Assembly: GCA_035610835.1 (NCBI GenBank) | Contig: CM069443.1 | Location: forward strand, 60,281,266-60,345,265 | Length of the DNA: 64,000 bases | DNA from: Ophiura sarsii | Lineage: Eukaryota; Echinodermata; Ophiuroidea; Amphilepidida; Ophiuridae | Direction of reading: 5' to 3' | Part shown: positions 22,272 to 34,456 of the stretch, one piece after another | How the letters are laid out: the number at the start of each line of letters is the position of its first letter | Numbering within the stretch: the first letter of the stretch is position 1 | The notes under the pieces: generated by a model | Seen by the model: the letters and a program-made list of their open reading frames with translations, nothing else | What the model was told of the DNA's origin: nothing | The model's database searches: none | Position numbers and translations under genes: made by a program

Positions 22272-22671
22272 AGGTAGATGTTCCGATTTTCAACTTGAAG
22301 TTTTCTATTCTACATGAAAGGTCATCCTTAAAAAAGTCGTGTTCTAAAGTTTGAGTTGCATAGCTCTAATGTTTACATAATTATGTTAAATATAGAACTC
22401 CATAATTATTATGTAAACCTTTCACACAGTATTTGTGTATAAAATACACAAGTTATGTGTGTACCCATTGAGTAGTACACAAACTATATCGGTGGTTACC
22501 ACCATTCGCGGTAATTCGACGTTATTTCATCGATTTCTCCGTAATTATACCGATTTAGGCCGTCAAATTTCAGTATGATGATGAGAAAAATACAAGCTTT
22601 CATATGATATGAAAATCTCCGTATGTTTGAAATAATTCTGTGTTACGAAAATGTGATCGGGTCATCTACCT
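22272..22671. mobile_element. TTAA-flanked MITE, AGGTAGATG family
   Basis: TTAA on both sides (22268-22271 and 22672-22675). Ends AGGTAGATGTTCCGAT and (inverted) AGGTAGATGACCCGAT match over 16 positions with two differences. The body is shared with 23688-24032. A private inner inverted repeat (GTTTACATAATTATG and its complement) occurs near 22371-22422. Confidence 0.8.
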
Positions 22672-22689
22672 TTAATGTATGAGCACTGA

Positions 22690-24430
22690 TTCTTAATGTA
22701 ATCAAATGATTTCTTGCAGAACGGTTGAATATAACAACATAATTCTTCTGAGAAAATGATTTTTTGAAAAGGCAGTAAGACCTGCCCTCAGATTAACTTG
22801 AAAATTACTAATATTATCAAACCAAAGATCTAAGTTAGAGAAAATAATATTATTAAACTACTCAGTGTAATGCAATTCGGTCTATTCCAGATATCAAGTC
22901 TATTATAAATAAGATCAAATAATCCTTTTATACTGTGATGACTAAGAAAACATGCCTTTATCACTAAGTTGTCAAGTAGTGCATCTGTATTACAAGTGAA
23001 CGGCAACCCTTCATACATTTATCATTTAGAGACCACCAACAAATACAATGACCAATACTTAATTGCTAAACTGAGCATAGTAATAAGAATGGGGAATCTC
23101 CCTAATATAATGCACCCCTATCAGCATTATTTGTTGCCTTTTTATGAACACCCAAAATTAATTTGCATACTTTAATATGCAAAGTTTCACTAGGTAATTT
23201 TTTTCAAATTGAGAGAAAATTAGTATTGTTAAGTGTTTTTCACAAATATGGAGTCCAGACCTCACTCACATAGCTTAGTATAGGCCTAGGTTAAAATTAA
23301 AGACGAAAATAACTTAATACTACAATTATATGAGAAAACACTTAAATTGTGTCTAATTTTAAAATATGCCTCAGATGCCTTTTCTTGAAGTCTACGTATA
23401 GCTTTGGTAAAAGAACCGGACAAACAAACACAATACCTAAATAGCAATATCCAGTGGCAACTTTAAGATTAACACTACCATAATTAAATTCGTATTTATT
23501 TATAGTGCATGTAGTGTGATCTCCCTTCACGGTATTAGATGTATCAATGTTCACTACCAGTTTTCATTTAGAACAATAATTTTGAAGTCTATTTAAAGCC
23601 TGCTGAAGCTCTTTTGAATTTTCTGAGAGAATGATTAAATCATCAGCATATACATAAGACAAGTAATAGGTAAATTATTAATGTTAAAGGTAGATGTTCC
23701 GATTTTCATCTTGAAGTTTTCTATTCTACATGAAAGGTCATCCTTAAAAAAGGCGTGTTCCAAAGTTTGAGTTGCATAGCTCTAATGGTTCTTATTTTAG
23801 ACGCACAAGATGCTGTGAACTGTACCCATTGAGTAGTACACAAACTATATCGGTGGTTACCACCATTCGCGGTAATTCGACGTTATTTCATCGATTTCTC
23901 CGTAATTATACCGATTTAGGCCGTCAAATTTCAGTATGATGATGAGAAAAATACGAGCTTTCATATGATATGAAAAACTCCGTATGTTTGAAATAATTCT
24001 GTGTTACGAAAATGTGATCGGGTCATCTACCTTTAACTGATGATGGATCACAAGACAAATCAAATATATCAGGTATAGGTCACTCAGAAAGATATTGAAA
24101 AACAAAGGACTCCAAATACAGCCCTGTTAACACCAACTGTAGTCTGAAATGAATATGTTACTTTACCATCACATTTAATGTTTAAAATTTTACCACAGAC
24201 ACCAATCTGTGTAAGTTTATATCAAACCATTGCCATGATTGCGCCACACTGTATTAACCACTGCAGAAAAATTAATGAAACATATAGTACAGATAAGATT
24301 GACCGATTGATCTTTATTTTAAAATGGGCAATGATAATTTTCAAGGCTAGTAAATGGAAGCTCACTAACGGCAAAACATGAAACATGTATAAATAGCTGC
24401 GGTAAGTCGAAAGTGCAACGAAATAGTACA
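22690..24430 (-). mobile_element. degenerate LINE fragment, interrupted by a MITE
   Basis: The minus strand at 23554-23342 reads NKYEFNYGSVNLKVATGYCY followed by LGIVF, a post-reverse-transcriptase segment typical of LINE polyproteins. 24330-24170 corresponds to the 3' part of the RT-domain fragment seen at 8189-7944. The two pieces are separated by the MITE at 23688-24032. The order matches an element running right to left. Numerous stops are present, with no intact ORF. Confidence 0.65.
23688..24032. mobile_element. TTAA-flanked MITE, AGGTAGATG family, inside a LINE
   Basis: TTAA at 23684-23687 and 24033-24036. The LINE copy at 7.1-8.4 kb retains the empty site AATGTTAACTGATGG at 7711-7725, with a single TTAA. 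This proves the boundaries and the target duplication. Confidence 0.85.
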
Positions 24431-25789
24431 TGATAACTGAATACAGCAAATAATTAAGAGTCGACAGTTTGTGTAATTTTTTAGAATTGATTCTATTCTT
24501 CAAAAAATAGATTTTTCTCATAGCTTGTGTATTTGGTAGGTCCTTGGGCACTAACAACCAGGGTGACTTTCAAAAAATAAAAAATCGACCTGTTGCCATG
24601 GTAATCCACCAAAAACCAATTTGGGCCATTTTGGACCATATTTGCCCTGAAATTTACTCAAAATTGTCTTATGTCAAGAACTCACCATACCAAAACGGAA
24701 TAATACTGGAACCTTACAATACAATCACCTCAAAGGACAACTCTTCCCCTATACCCACTGCATCATTTAAAGGTAAATATCTTACTCTTAAAGGTAAATG
24801 CTAAGTATTTAAAGGTTGCCTACTTTCAGTTTTGAAAAAAGGCAATTTTTGACCAAATGCATTGCCTTAAAAATAATTCTGCCAGTGGTGGCAGAAATTT
24901 GTCTTTACTGGTGTGAGTAGTTAAATGTATTGCCCTTTCAAATCTGTAAAAAGTAGCTTGGGCAAATGGTATTCCTAAGTACAGTGTTGCCAGGAACAAC
25001 AGCCTTTTTGAAATCTGAGCATTTGACTAATTAAGCCCTTTCAACCCAATTTGTTAAAAAAGCATTTGTTTTTTAAATGATATTCAATCAAAACATATTC
25101 TAATAACTCGGTTATATTCTTGTGGTTGATTGCAAAGAGTAATCTGTAATAAGAATTTGACCTGTTGCCAGGGTAACAATTTTGGCCATTTTGGACCAAA
25201 TTTGCCATGAAATTGACTCAAAGTTATCTTATGTTGTCAAGAAGTCACCATACCAAAACGGAATAATTAGTTTACAATCACCTCAAAAGACACCTCTTCT
25301 CTTACTGACTGCATCATTTAATGGTGAATATCTTATTCTTAAAGGGAAAATGCTAAGTATTTAAAGGTTGCCTATTTGCAGTTTTGAAAAAGGCGACTTA
25401 TGACCAAAAATATTGCCTTAAAAATCCCTCTTCCGGGGATGCTAGAAATATGTCCTTGTTGGTGTGAGTAGTTCGATGTATTGCCCTTTCTAATCTGTAA
25501 ACAGTAGCTTGGGAAAATGATATTCCTAAGTACAGTGTTGCCAGGAACAACAGCCTTTTTTTTAAATCTGAGCATTTTGACTAAATACGCCTTTTCATCC
25601 ATATGTGTTATAAAAGCATGTGTCTTTTCAATGATATTCAATCAAAACATATTCTAATAACATACATTCATTTGGTTGTTTCAAAGGGTAATGTGAGTGT
25701 TGCCTGGGTTTCTGGAAAACACCCAATTTCATAAACATATATACACAAATCCAGCAGCATTCAGCTCCTTGATTGAAATTCCCATTTAA

Positions 25790-25990
25790 GGGGGGTGTGA
25801 ACCCTCAGGTATAGCCTCTTTAAAATTGCCGTAACTTCTTCATTATTCATTTAATATATATAAAAGTTTCATGGTCGGATTCATTGACCTCTTTTCTTCA
25901 TGAAAAGGTATACTTTTATATTTTATATAGATTAAATGAATAATGAAGGAGTTACAGCAGCTTTACGGAGGCTGTGCTGAGAGGTCACGC
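25790..25990. repeat. small inverted repeat in the FB2 centre
   Basis: CTTCATTATTCATTTAAT (25840s) pairs with ATTAAATGAATAATGAAG (25930s). The flanks AAGGGGGGTGTGAACCCTCA and TTTACGGAGGCTG resemble 15360-15450. Non-coding. Confidence 0.55.
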
Positions 25991-26296
25991 AAGACATATG
26001 TTAGTTTTAGAGTTTACGTATCTAGTTGGATATTTTACGGTGTAGGCCTAGAATCCTGGCAACTCTCCCTTGTTATTTCGAAACATAAAACAATGTTCTA
26101 TAGTTGTGAAGAGTAAGGTCAGGTTTGCAATTGTCATTCTTATTAAAGATATTTGCAACATATTTATTTTAAAAATTTATCTTTCATTATCAATATGTTG
26201 TAAACAGATTTGAAAGGGCAATACATCTAAGCCTATGTGGCAAATGAGATTGGATCAAGACTATTCCTTTCTCATGTCCGAAGGCTGACAGCAAAA

Positions 26297-26490
26297 TTGT
26301 TAACTTTATTTGTTGGAAGTGGCTCTTTCTACTTTATTCTTTTCTTCCATCTTTTCTAACTTTCATTTCATTCAGCCAGCATGCTTATATAGGCTTTTTA
26401 AGCCTGGCCCGAGCATTTTGCTTGAGCTTGGTCCTTTCAGGACCCAAGCGTGTGTCCATACGGACCGACCGTGTAAACAAACAAACTGCT
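26297..26490 (+). repeat. SINE-like dispersed repeat with AAAC tail
   Basis: Nearly identical to 60406-60612: CAGCCAGCATGCTTATATAG, GCTTTTTAAGCCTGGCCCGA, GACCCAAGCGTG and GGACCGACCGTG, ending in AAACAAACAAAC. The tail and the hairpin-rich 3' part suggest a retroposed SINE or a LINE 3' end. Confidence 0.65.
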
Positions 26491-29345
26491 ACTGGAAGGG
26501 GGATTTTTAAGGCAATACTTTTGGTCAAAAATCGCTTCTTTTTTCAAAACTGAAAATAGGCAACCTTTAAATACTTAGCATTTACCCTTAAGAGTAAGTT
26601 TTTTTGGTTGCTACCGTGGCAACAGGTCACATTTTCATTACAGATAACCCTTTGCAAACAACCACAATAATGTAACAGAGTTATTAGAGTATGTTTTGAT
26701 TGAATATCATTGAAAAAACACATGCTTTATAACAGATAGGGTTCAAAAGCCTTATTTAGTAAAAATGCTTAGATTTAAAATTGGCTGTTGTTCCTGGCAA
26801 TACTGTACTTAGAAATATCATTTGCCCAAGCTACTTTTTACAGATCTCAATGGACAATACATCTAACTACTTACACCAGCAAGGACATATTTCTGGTACC
26901 CTTGAAAAGGAGATTTTAAAGGCAATACTTTTGGTCAAAAATCACCTTGATTGTCAAAACGGAAAATAGGCAACCTTTAAATACTTAGCATTTACCTTTA
27001 AGAATAAGATATTAACCCTTAAATGATGCAGTCAGTAGGGAAAGAGGTCTCCTTTGAGGTGATTGTATTCTAAGGTTCCAGTATTATTCTGTTTTGGTAT
27101 GGTCAGTTCTTGACATAAGATAATTTTGAGTACATTTCAGGGCAAAGTTGGTCCAAAATGACCAAAATTGGTTTTTGGTTGTTACCGTGGCAACAGGTCA
27201 AATTGTTATTACAGAATACCCTTTGCAATTAACCACAATAATGTAACTGAGTTATTAGAATATGTTTTGATTGAATATCATTGAAAAACACATGCTTTTA
27301 TAACAAATAGGGTTAAAAGCCTTATTTAGTCAAAATGCTTAGATTTAGAAATGGCTGTTGTTCCTTGCCACACTGTACTTAGGAATATCATTTGCCCAAG
27401 CTAATTTTTACACATCTAAATGGGCAATACATCTAACTACACACACCAGCAAGGACATTTTTCTGGCACCCCTGAAAAGGAGATTTTTAAGGCAATACTT
27501 TTGGTCAAAAATCACCTTGATTTTCAAAACTGAAAATAGCAACCTTTAAATACTAGCATTTACCTTTAGGAATAAGATATGCACCCTTAAATGATGCAGT
27601 CAGTAGGAGTAGAGGTGTCCTTTGAGGTGATTGTATTCTAAGGTTCCAGTATTATTCTGTTTTGGTATGGCCAGTTCTTGACATAAGATAATGTTGAGTA
27701 CATTTCAGCGCAAATTTGGTCCAAAATGGCCAAAAGTGTTTTTTGGTTGTTACCATGGCAACAGGTCGAATTGTTATTACAGATTGCCCTTTGCAATCAA
27801 CCCCAAAAAGAGTTAACTGAGTTATTAGAATATGTTTTGATTGAATATTATTGAAAAGCACATGCTTTTATATCAAATAGGGTTAAAAAGGCTTATTCAA
27901 AAAAGGCTGTTGTTCCTGGCAACACTGTACTTAAAAAAATCATTTGCCCAAGCTACTGTTTACAGATTTGAAAGGGCAATACATCTAACTACTACGCTTT
28001 TTTGTCCTTCAAAACTGCAAATAGGCAACCTATAAAACCTTAGCATTTACCTTTAAGAGTAAGATGTTTTTGGTTGCTACCGTGGCAACAGGTCACATTT
28101 TCATTACAGATAACCCTTTGCAAACAACCACAATAATGTAACAGAGTTATTAAAGTATGTTTTGATTGAATATCATTGAAAAAACACATGCTTTATAACA
28201 GATAGGTTCAAAAGCCTTATTTAGTAAAAATGGCTGTTGTTCCTGGCAACACTGTACCTAGGAATATCATTTGCCCAAGCTACATTTACAGATCTTAATG
28301 GATAATACATCTAACTTCTTACACCAGCAAGGACATATTTCTGGCACCCCTGAAAAGGAGATTTTTAAGGCAATTATACTTTTGGTCAAAAATCACCTTG
28401 ATTTTCAAAACTGAAAATAGGCTACCTTTAAATACTTAGCATTTACCTTTAAGCATATACTATTTACCCTTAAATGATGCAGTCAGTAGGGAAAGAGGTG
28501 TCCTTTGAGGTGCTTGTATTCTAAGGTTCCAGTATTATTCTGTTTTGGTATGGCCAGTTCTTGACATAAGATAATGTTGAGTACATTTCAGCGCAAATTT
28601 GGTCCAAAATGGCCAAAAGTGTTTTTTGGTTGTTACCATGGCAACAGGTCGAATTGTTATTACAGATTGCCCTTTGCAATCAACCCTAACAAGAGTAAAA
28701 TGAGTTATTAGAATATGTTTTGATTGAATATTATTGAAAAAACACATCCTTATATAACAAATAGGGTTAAAAGGCTTATTTAGTCAAAATGCTCAGATTT
28801 CAAAAAGGCTGTTGTTCCTGGCAACACTGTACTTAGGAATACCATTTGCCCAAGCTACTTTTTACAGATTTGAAAGGGCAATACATTTAACTACTCACAC
28901 CAGCAAAGACAAATTTCTGGCACCCCTGGCAAATACATTTGGTCAAAAATCGCCTTTATTTCAAAACTGAAAATAGGCAACCTTTAAATACTTTGCATTT
29001 ACCTTTAGGAGTAAGATATTTACCTTTAAACTATGCAGTCAGTAGGGGAAGAGTTGTCCTTTGAGGTAATTGTATTGTAAGGTTCCAGTATTATTCCGTT
29101 TTGGTATGGTGAGTTCTTGACATAAGACAATTTTAGGGCAAATATGGTCCAAAATGGCCCAAATTGGTTTTTGGTGGGTTACCATGGCAACAGGTCGATT
29201 TTTGTTGTTGAAAGTCACCCTGGTTGTGAGTCCCCAAGGGCCTACCAATACACAAGCTATAAGAAAAATCAATATTTTGAAGAATAGAATCAATTCTAAA
29301 GAATTACACAAACTGACTCTTAATAACTAATAATTAAAAGTCACC

Positions 29346-30127
29346 TCGTCCCTTTTTTGAAATGTTAATGAGGAAACTAAGAATCAAATGTGAAGGGCCT
29401 TATCTCCTTTATTATGGATGACAGTAAGGCTATATACTTAAATTCCTTGCTGAAAGGAAACTGCCATTCTTTTAAGACTGACATTGAATAAAATGGTAGC
29501 GCCAGCTTTAAAATAAATACTATTTTTTAACAGCTCTGATCGAATACATCCAAACATGTCTACCAGGGTGACCCAAAAAAATGTTAACACTCCGGGCACA
29601 TAAGATATCTTAAAAGGACAGGAACACACGGGTCTAATCTTTATGTATTATGAAAGCTGAGTAAATAAGCTTTCATTTGCATTTTATTGCGTTCCAATTG
29701 GTTATTTAGAACGGGAGATATGCTTCAGCAAACATGAGGAAGCAAAATCGGCTTGGTCCAATCCTCTCAGTATGAAAGTAAAGCTTTTAAAATGCACGAA
29801 GCAAGAAGCAACATGATTAAGTCACACACACACATCAGTTAATCTCTTCTTTGTTCTTTTCAACGCATTCTTCTATACTCTTTTTCCTTGTGCAATGGGT
29901 AGCTGTCAGTAAAGCAGTCTTTAATTGAAATTGAAACATTTCATGTTCTTTGTTGAAATGGTCCATCCAATTAACTAAATTAACTAATATTGCACTGAAA
30001 AAGAGTATAGAACTTGAACTCATGACAAAATACCTATATAATTTATGTGGAATATATTTATTGTAAGTTATAATTTTGTTCCCTTATTAAAGGACAACGA
30101 CCGTTTAACATTTTAACTTAGTATTAA
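29346..30127. other. mixed repeat debris
   Basis: 29395-29500 carries LINE sequence (TATGGATGACAGTAAGGCTA) shared with 35100. The remainder has no recognised gene. 30060-30127 is the start of the K6 downstream module. Confidence 0.45.
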
Positions 30128-30328
30128 AGGTAGATGTTCCGATTTTCAACTTGAAGTTTTCTATTCTACATGAAAGGTCATCCTTAAAAAAGTCGTGTTC
30201 CAAAGTTTGAGATGCATAGCTCTAATGGTTCTTATTTTAGACGCACAGGATGCTGTGAACTGTACCCATTGAGTAGTACACAAACTATATCGGTGGTTAC
30301 CACCATTCGCGATAATTCTGTGTTACGA
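30128..30328. mobile_element. TTAA MITE, AGGTAGATG family, right part deleted
   Basis: Starts after TTAA (30124-30127) with AGGTAGATGTTCCGATTTTC. Internal sequence after CACCATTCGCG is lost and the right end is missing. It sits in the KCTD downstream module, where other copies read TTAGTATTAAAT. Confidence 0.7.
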
Positions 30329-30847
30329 ATATTTTGAAATCCTTGCGATCATTTAAACCATCTTCAAGTTTGCATTTTTCTTCGACAAACGCTCCATGAT
30401 TCTCTAGTGGCACCCATTGGATTTAGATTCAGCATGTATATATGTAAATCTGATCTAAAACTGTTAAAAGCTTTTGAATGTCATTGTGTTGTAATCAGTA
30501 AAAAGCTCAATACAACCATGATAACTCGGTTAGGACTACACCAGGCACTGCAGATACTATTTCCCTACCAATTCTTGTGTTTTAACGTAGCAACGGTTAC
30601 ACTTTATAAATAGGCAGATCTGTGATTCAGCATAGGTCAACCGTTCTTTTTCATGGCCATGGTTCAATTATAGTCCCGGCGTGCCAAGTGTTGCATGTTT
30701 CATAATTATGTAATACATGAAATAAGATCAAGTTGGATATAGGGATGTAGAACAAACATGGCTGTGACCAAATAGGATATAGTGGGTTCAAATCCTACGT
30801 CGAAGAATGCTTTTAAAGGGTCTGGATCATTCGGCTGGTGCTTGTTA
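30329..30847. repeat. K6 downstream module
   Basis: Conserved KCTD downstream flank with GTGGGTTCAAATCCTAC at 30782-30798. It lacks the CATCAGCAACAAACTGTC segment found in the other copies. Confidence 0.6.
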
Positions 30848-31482
30848 TTAGTCACGAATAAACCACATATGTGTTTGGTTTGGATTTGTCTTGTATTCGG
30901 GAACATCATCGAGTCGGAAGCCCAAACTACGAATTGAGTGCATGACTCTCGACAAAGTCACACCTTGTGATATCAAATTACCGGTCACGTGATTGAAATT
31001 CGCAACTGAGAAATTAATATTAAAGTTGTGAGTGAATATGGTGCGTAATTGTTCCAGTCTATCTTTAGGTCCAAGCACTTGCATCAAACTTAGTCTGCTG
31101 TCAGTATCAAAGTCTGAATCAATGACAATATAGTCCGGCACAGGCTCCTTGCGGGACGCATACTTTTCTGCACACTCTATGCGGTTGCTCTGAACTGCTC
31201 CAATCAATTCTTGAAGTTGGTAGAAACCAGCCTCTGCTTCCAGCAAATCATAATCTTTGAAACCATCTGGCAGTACAAGAGAGTGTGTCTGCGGAGAAAA
31301 TCTAACACATAGCGAAACATTTGACCATTCGCGTCGATCCAGTAATTCCCCTCTTTATCTTTGGTTGTTTCCATGCGTCCACTAAACATGGCGCCTAACA
31401 TTGAGTCAGGATAGTTGGTTAACGTTGATCGACTTGTAGTATAGATGTAACCCCCGACGTTGATTTTTATGATATCAGCCAT
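30848..31482 (-). pseudogene. KCTD-like gene copy K6, 2-base frameshift
   Basis: The start MADIIKINVGG and the BTB half are intact up to LDFLRRH. At 31281-31290 a duplicated dinucleotide (GAGTGTGTCT where paralogues have GAGTGTCT) shifts the frame at about codon 67. The product would end after a short wrong-frame tail reading TLLYCQMVSK. The second half (31246-30848) remains open in the correct frame to MWFIRD and nearly matches K3. The TATA-like box and leader are retained. One small indel disables the gene, so the loss is recent or could be an assembly error. Confidence 0.82.
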
Positions 31483-31791
31483 GTCACGATTTATTAGTGT
31501 TCAATCTTGATTTGGAGCTGAATTATGGCTTCAACAATAAGTTTTAAATTAAAAAAACCACTGTCAAAACACTCAAGCGTTATTTTCAATAATTATCCTG
31601 GGAAATTATACTGCTATCGTGTACTGCGTAAACCTGTAAGAAGAATAACAGCGCGTCACAGATTCACAGCACACCGAGTCCTCGGAAGTGAAACACCCGG
31701 TGAAACACTTATGCAATACAGTCAACACAGAAAGTAACTGACCAGGTAATAAATGTGCTGATAACTCGATATATAACTCCTATACATCTAT

Positions 31792-32133
31792 CTAGCCTAT
31801 TTCACTCCACTGCAGAAGGAAGGCCTCTTCATCAATTTTCCATTTCACTCTGTCCTGAGCTGTCCTCTTCCAAGTAACGTTGCCATACTCTATGATGTCG
31901 TCTATCCACCGTCTGTTTGGCCTGCCTCTTCTTCTGGTGAATGCTCTAGGGATCCAGTCTGTTAATTTATGAGTCCATCTGTTGTCTTTCCTCCTGGCTA
32001 GATGGCCAGCCCATCTCCATTTTTTTGATTTTATTTCCAGTATGATGTCCCTCACTTTTGTTTTCTTCTTTAAATCTGTGTTGGTCACCCTGTCCCTTCT
32101 TGTAACGCCAATCAATATCCTATACATAAACAT
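31792..32133 (-). mobile_element. LINE polyprotein C-terminal fragment
   Basis: Open 113-codon stretch reading MFMYRILIGVTRRDRVTNTD, KVRDIILEIKSKKWRWAGHL, RRRGRPNRRWIDDI and AQDRVKWKIDEEAFLLQW. This is the familiar C-terminal tail of endonuclease/reverse-transcriptase polyproteins of non-LTR retrotransposons (RWAGHLAR, RGRPxxRWxDDI). The catalytic domains are absent. It is a 5'-truncated insertion just upstream of K6. Confidence 0.85.
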
Positions 32134-32361
32134 ATTAAATTGTAAAGTTGTTGAGAATTGTCCCCTTTCATTTGAAATATTGCACGCTTATACATGTATA
32201 TAGCAACGGTTGATTATTGAGGAAGTTATAATCCCAAATATTAGGTCAAGTCTGACTTTCATTTTCACATTTTTCTTTTCAACACGGGGGAGAGTATGAC
32301 AGTTAAAGCGTGTGTGCCGTATTGATCAACCGTAACAATGCGGCCGGCCGACTATCCAACA

Positions 32362-32458
32362 ACTCGCCAATTCGACTTCACAAAAAGGAAATGTCGCCAT
32401 AATGGTGAGATATGTTATCTTGTAAAGTCGACTTCACAAAAAGTAGATTATACAATAA
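32362..32458. mobile_element. FB1 subrepeat fragment
   Basis: AATTCGACTTCACAAAAAGG and AGTCGACTTCACAAAAAGTA, then the FB1 interior. The flanking 32500-32760 carries two copies of a CAATTGCCCGTCTGAGTCCG segment separated by a C run at 32629. Confidence 0.6.
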
Positions 32459-32983
32459 CAAAATAAAAGGTTTTCGCTCAAACAACTTGGGCATCTACCG
32501 GTGAATTAGCACAACCACTAATATACTAGTAATCAATTGCCCGTCTGAGTCCGAGTGTAGAAAATCTAGATGCGAAAATGACAAACGTACTTGATCATTC
32601 TTAGGGAGTGTTCAGAACAACTTCCATGCCCCCCCCCCCCTGAAAATCAAATGGTGCGTCCCTAAGCACTCCAACCACTATTACCAGTAATCAATTGCCC
32701 GTCTGAGTCCGACGGTAGAAAATCAAAATGCGAAAATGACAAACGTACTTGACCATTCTTAGCGTGCAATATCTCAAATTAAAGAGGAGAAATTTCTCAA
32801 CAACTTTAAAATTCAATAAGTTTATGTAGGAGTCATACTTTTAGAGTTATCAGAACATTTAGTACCTGGTCAGTTACTTTTCGTGTTGACTGTATACTCT
32901 TTCATGAAATATACAGTGTTGAGCAGAGGAAGTGAACAATCTTGGATTTAGGTTTATTCGCGCCCATGCGCAGACCTACAGTA

Positions 32984-33990
32984 CACTGCAAAAAGGTTGC
33001 TTAAATATTTACTCAACATTTTACACAACGTTGTTGAAGTATGCAACCGTTTAACAGTTGCGTTGGATAACATGTTTTCACCAACAGTTGAACAATTCCA
33101 GTTACTCAGCAGTTGCACAATTTTAATTACACAACAGTTGGGTATTATTGATTAACCATTTGTTGGGCATTTTGTGACTGTTGCTTAATTTGTGAATTGT
33201 TTTCATTATATATTGAGCATTTTAGTATAGCAACTGTTGCTTAATTTATCAAATATAGCCATATGTTGGGTATTTTATTTGTGTCAAGTTTTTATTATAT
33301 ATTGAGCATTTTTGTATAGCAACACGCGGTAGGCAAAATAATGTGAATTCTGGGCGATGCAGCAGAGCTACATACATCACTTCCTCCCGGTAGTGAACCG
33401 GTAACTTGTAATGGGAATTCTAGGCGATGCAGCAGAGCTACATACACTATTCCCGTTCGGTAGTGAATCTGTAATTTATTTTAACATGTTATTAAACTAT
33501 AGGGTTATACATAATATCTGACATCTCTTATCAATGGTGTTTTTACTGTGAACGTTTGCCAAACGTAGTCTTGCTATCTGGGTATGAAGGTATAAATAGT
33601 CCATATTACATAATACATAAACATATTTATGTGATTCTTTTGGTGCAAAATAGATCACATGACATGAACTATTCAGTATATGTCCATGTCGTGTATTTTT
33701 TGGCTATAAAAATCGACTATTCAATATTCATCGCTAGTGACGTCGCTATAACACCGTTGAAATGATATTCATAAACAAATATATGTCAAACAAGGATGGC
33801 AATTTTAAACTATTTGTCAGTGTATTCCGTTTTGGATGCCAAGACAGAATAAATCTGATTGTGGTCCTGCGCTGCAAAAAGGTTGCTTAAATATTTACTC
33901 AACATTTTACACAACGTTGTTCAAGTATGCAACCGCTCAACTGTTGAGTAAAATTTGCCCAACATCGCAAATACCATGCTGTAAGCATGT
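32984..33990. repeat. direct repeats of a TTGCTTAAATATTTACTCAA module
   Basis: AAAAAGGTTGCTTAAATATT followed by TACTCAACATTTTACACAAC occurs at about 32992 and 33877. The first copy is followed by degenerate repeats of CAACAGTTG and of TATATTGAGCATTTT. At 33341-33475 a ~77-bp tandem pair contains GGCGATGCAGCAGAGCTACA. It may be a MITE with its flanks duplicated; no gene is seen. Confidence 0.5.
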
Positions 33991-34009
33991 AATTCATACT
34001 ATTGAAGCA

Positions 34010-34382
34010 TCTAAGTCCCATCCTACTAATACGACACAGTGAGATAATATATCTTGACAAGTAGACATAATAAATAATATCAGTATTATGTCGACATGGT
34101 CAGATAGTTATTCTTACCATGTCGACTTAAAAACCTTATTGAGTCAACATTATTAAGGCGACTTCACAAAAAGTCGATGTCGTCATGGCGAGATAGGGTA
34201 TCTTGCCAAGTCAACTTTAAGCCGACGAATTAAGGCGACTTCACAAAAAGGCGATGTCGTCATGGCGAGATAGGGTAGGTAAGTTGCCAAGTCGAATTTA
34301 CAAAAAGTCAATGTCGTCATGGTAAGATATATTACCTCGCCAATTCGACTTCACAAAAAGGAAATGTCGCCATAATGGTAAA
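34010..34382. mobile_element. FB1 left arm
   Basis: CCCATCCTACTAATACGACA outer end, then subrepeats with GTCGACATGGTCAGATAG, AAAAAGTCGATGTCGTCATG and GGCGAGATAGGGTA. It passes into the half hairpin at 34410. Confidence 0.7.
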
Positions 34383-34456
34383 TTCAAAAGGAAACGACAA
34401 ATTACCAGCATATAACATCGCTCATCCCATCTATTCACAAACATTACTTTGCATAT

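Larger units (their letters stand above)
24434..29345. mobile_element. giant foldback element FB2
   Basis: The left arm starts with a unique end (AAGAGTCGACAGTTTGTGTA) followed by two ~570-bp repeats (24583-25690). The right arm (about 26500-29210) has the same repeat in inverse orientation, about five copies, and ends with the inverse unique sequence (TTACACAAACTGACTCTTAA). Each repeat begins GACCTGTTGCCA and contains TACAGTGTTGCCAGGAACAA and AAAGGTTGCCTA. GCAACAGGTC marks boundaries at about 26612, 27194, 27761, 28087, 28640 and 29190, so one unit is shortened. The central 0.8 kb holds a smaller hairpin and a SINE-like insertion. No transposase is seen. Confidence 0.8.

Noticed and set aside
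31525..31737. Plus-strand ORF opposite the K6 leader (similar ORF at 19981-20175)
   Set aside because: It is antisense to the conserved leader, and indels between copies shift the frame.
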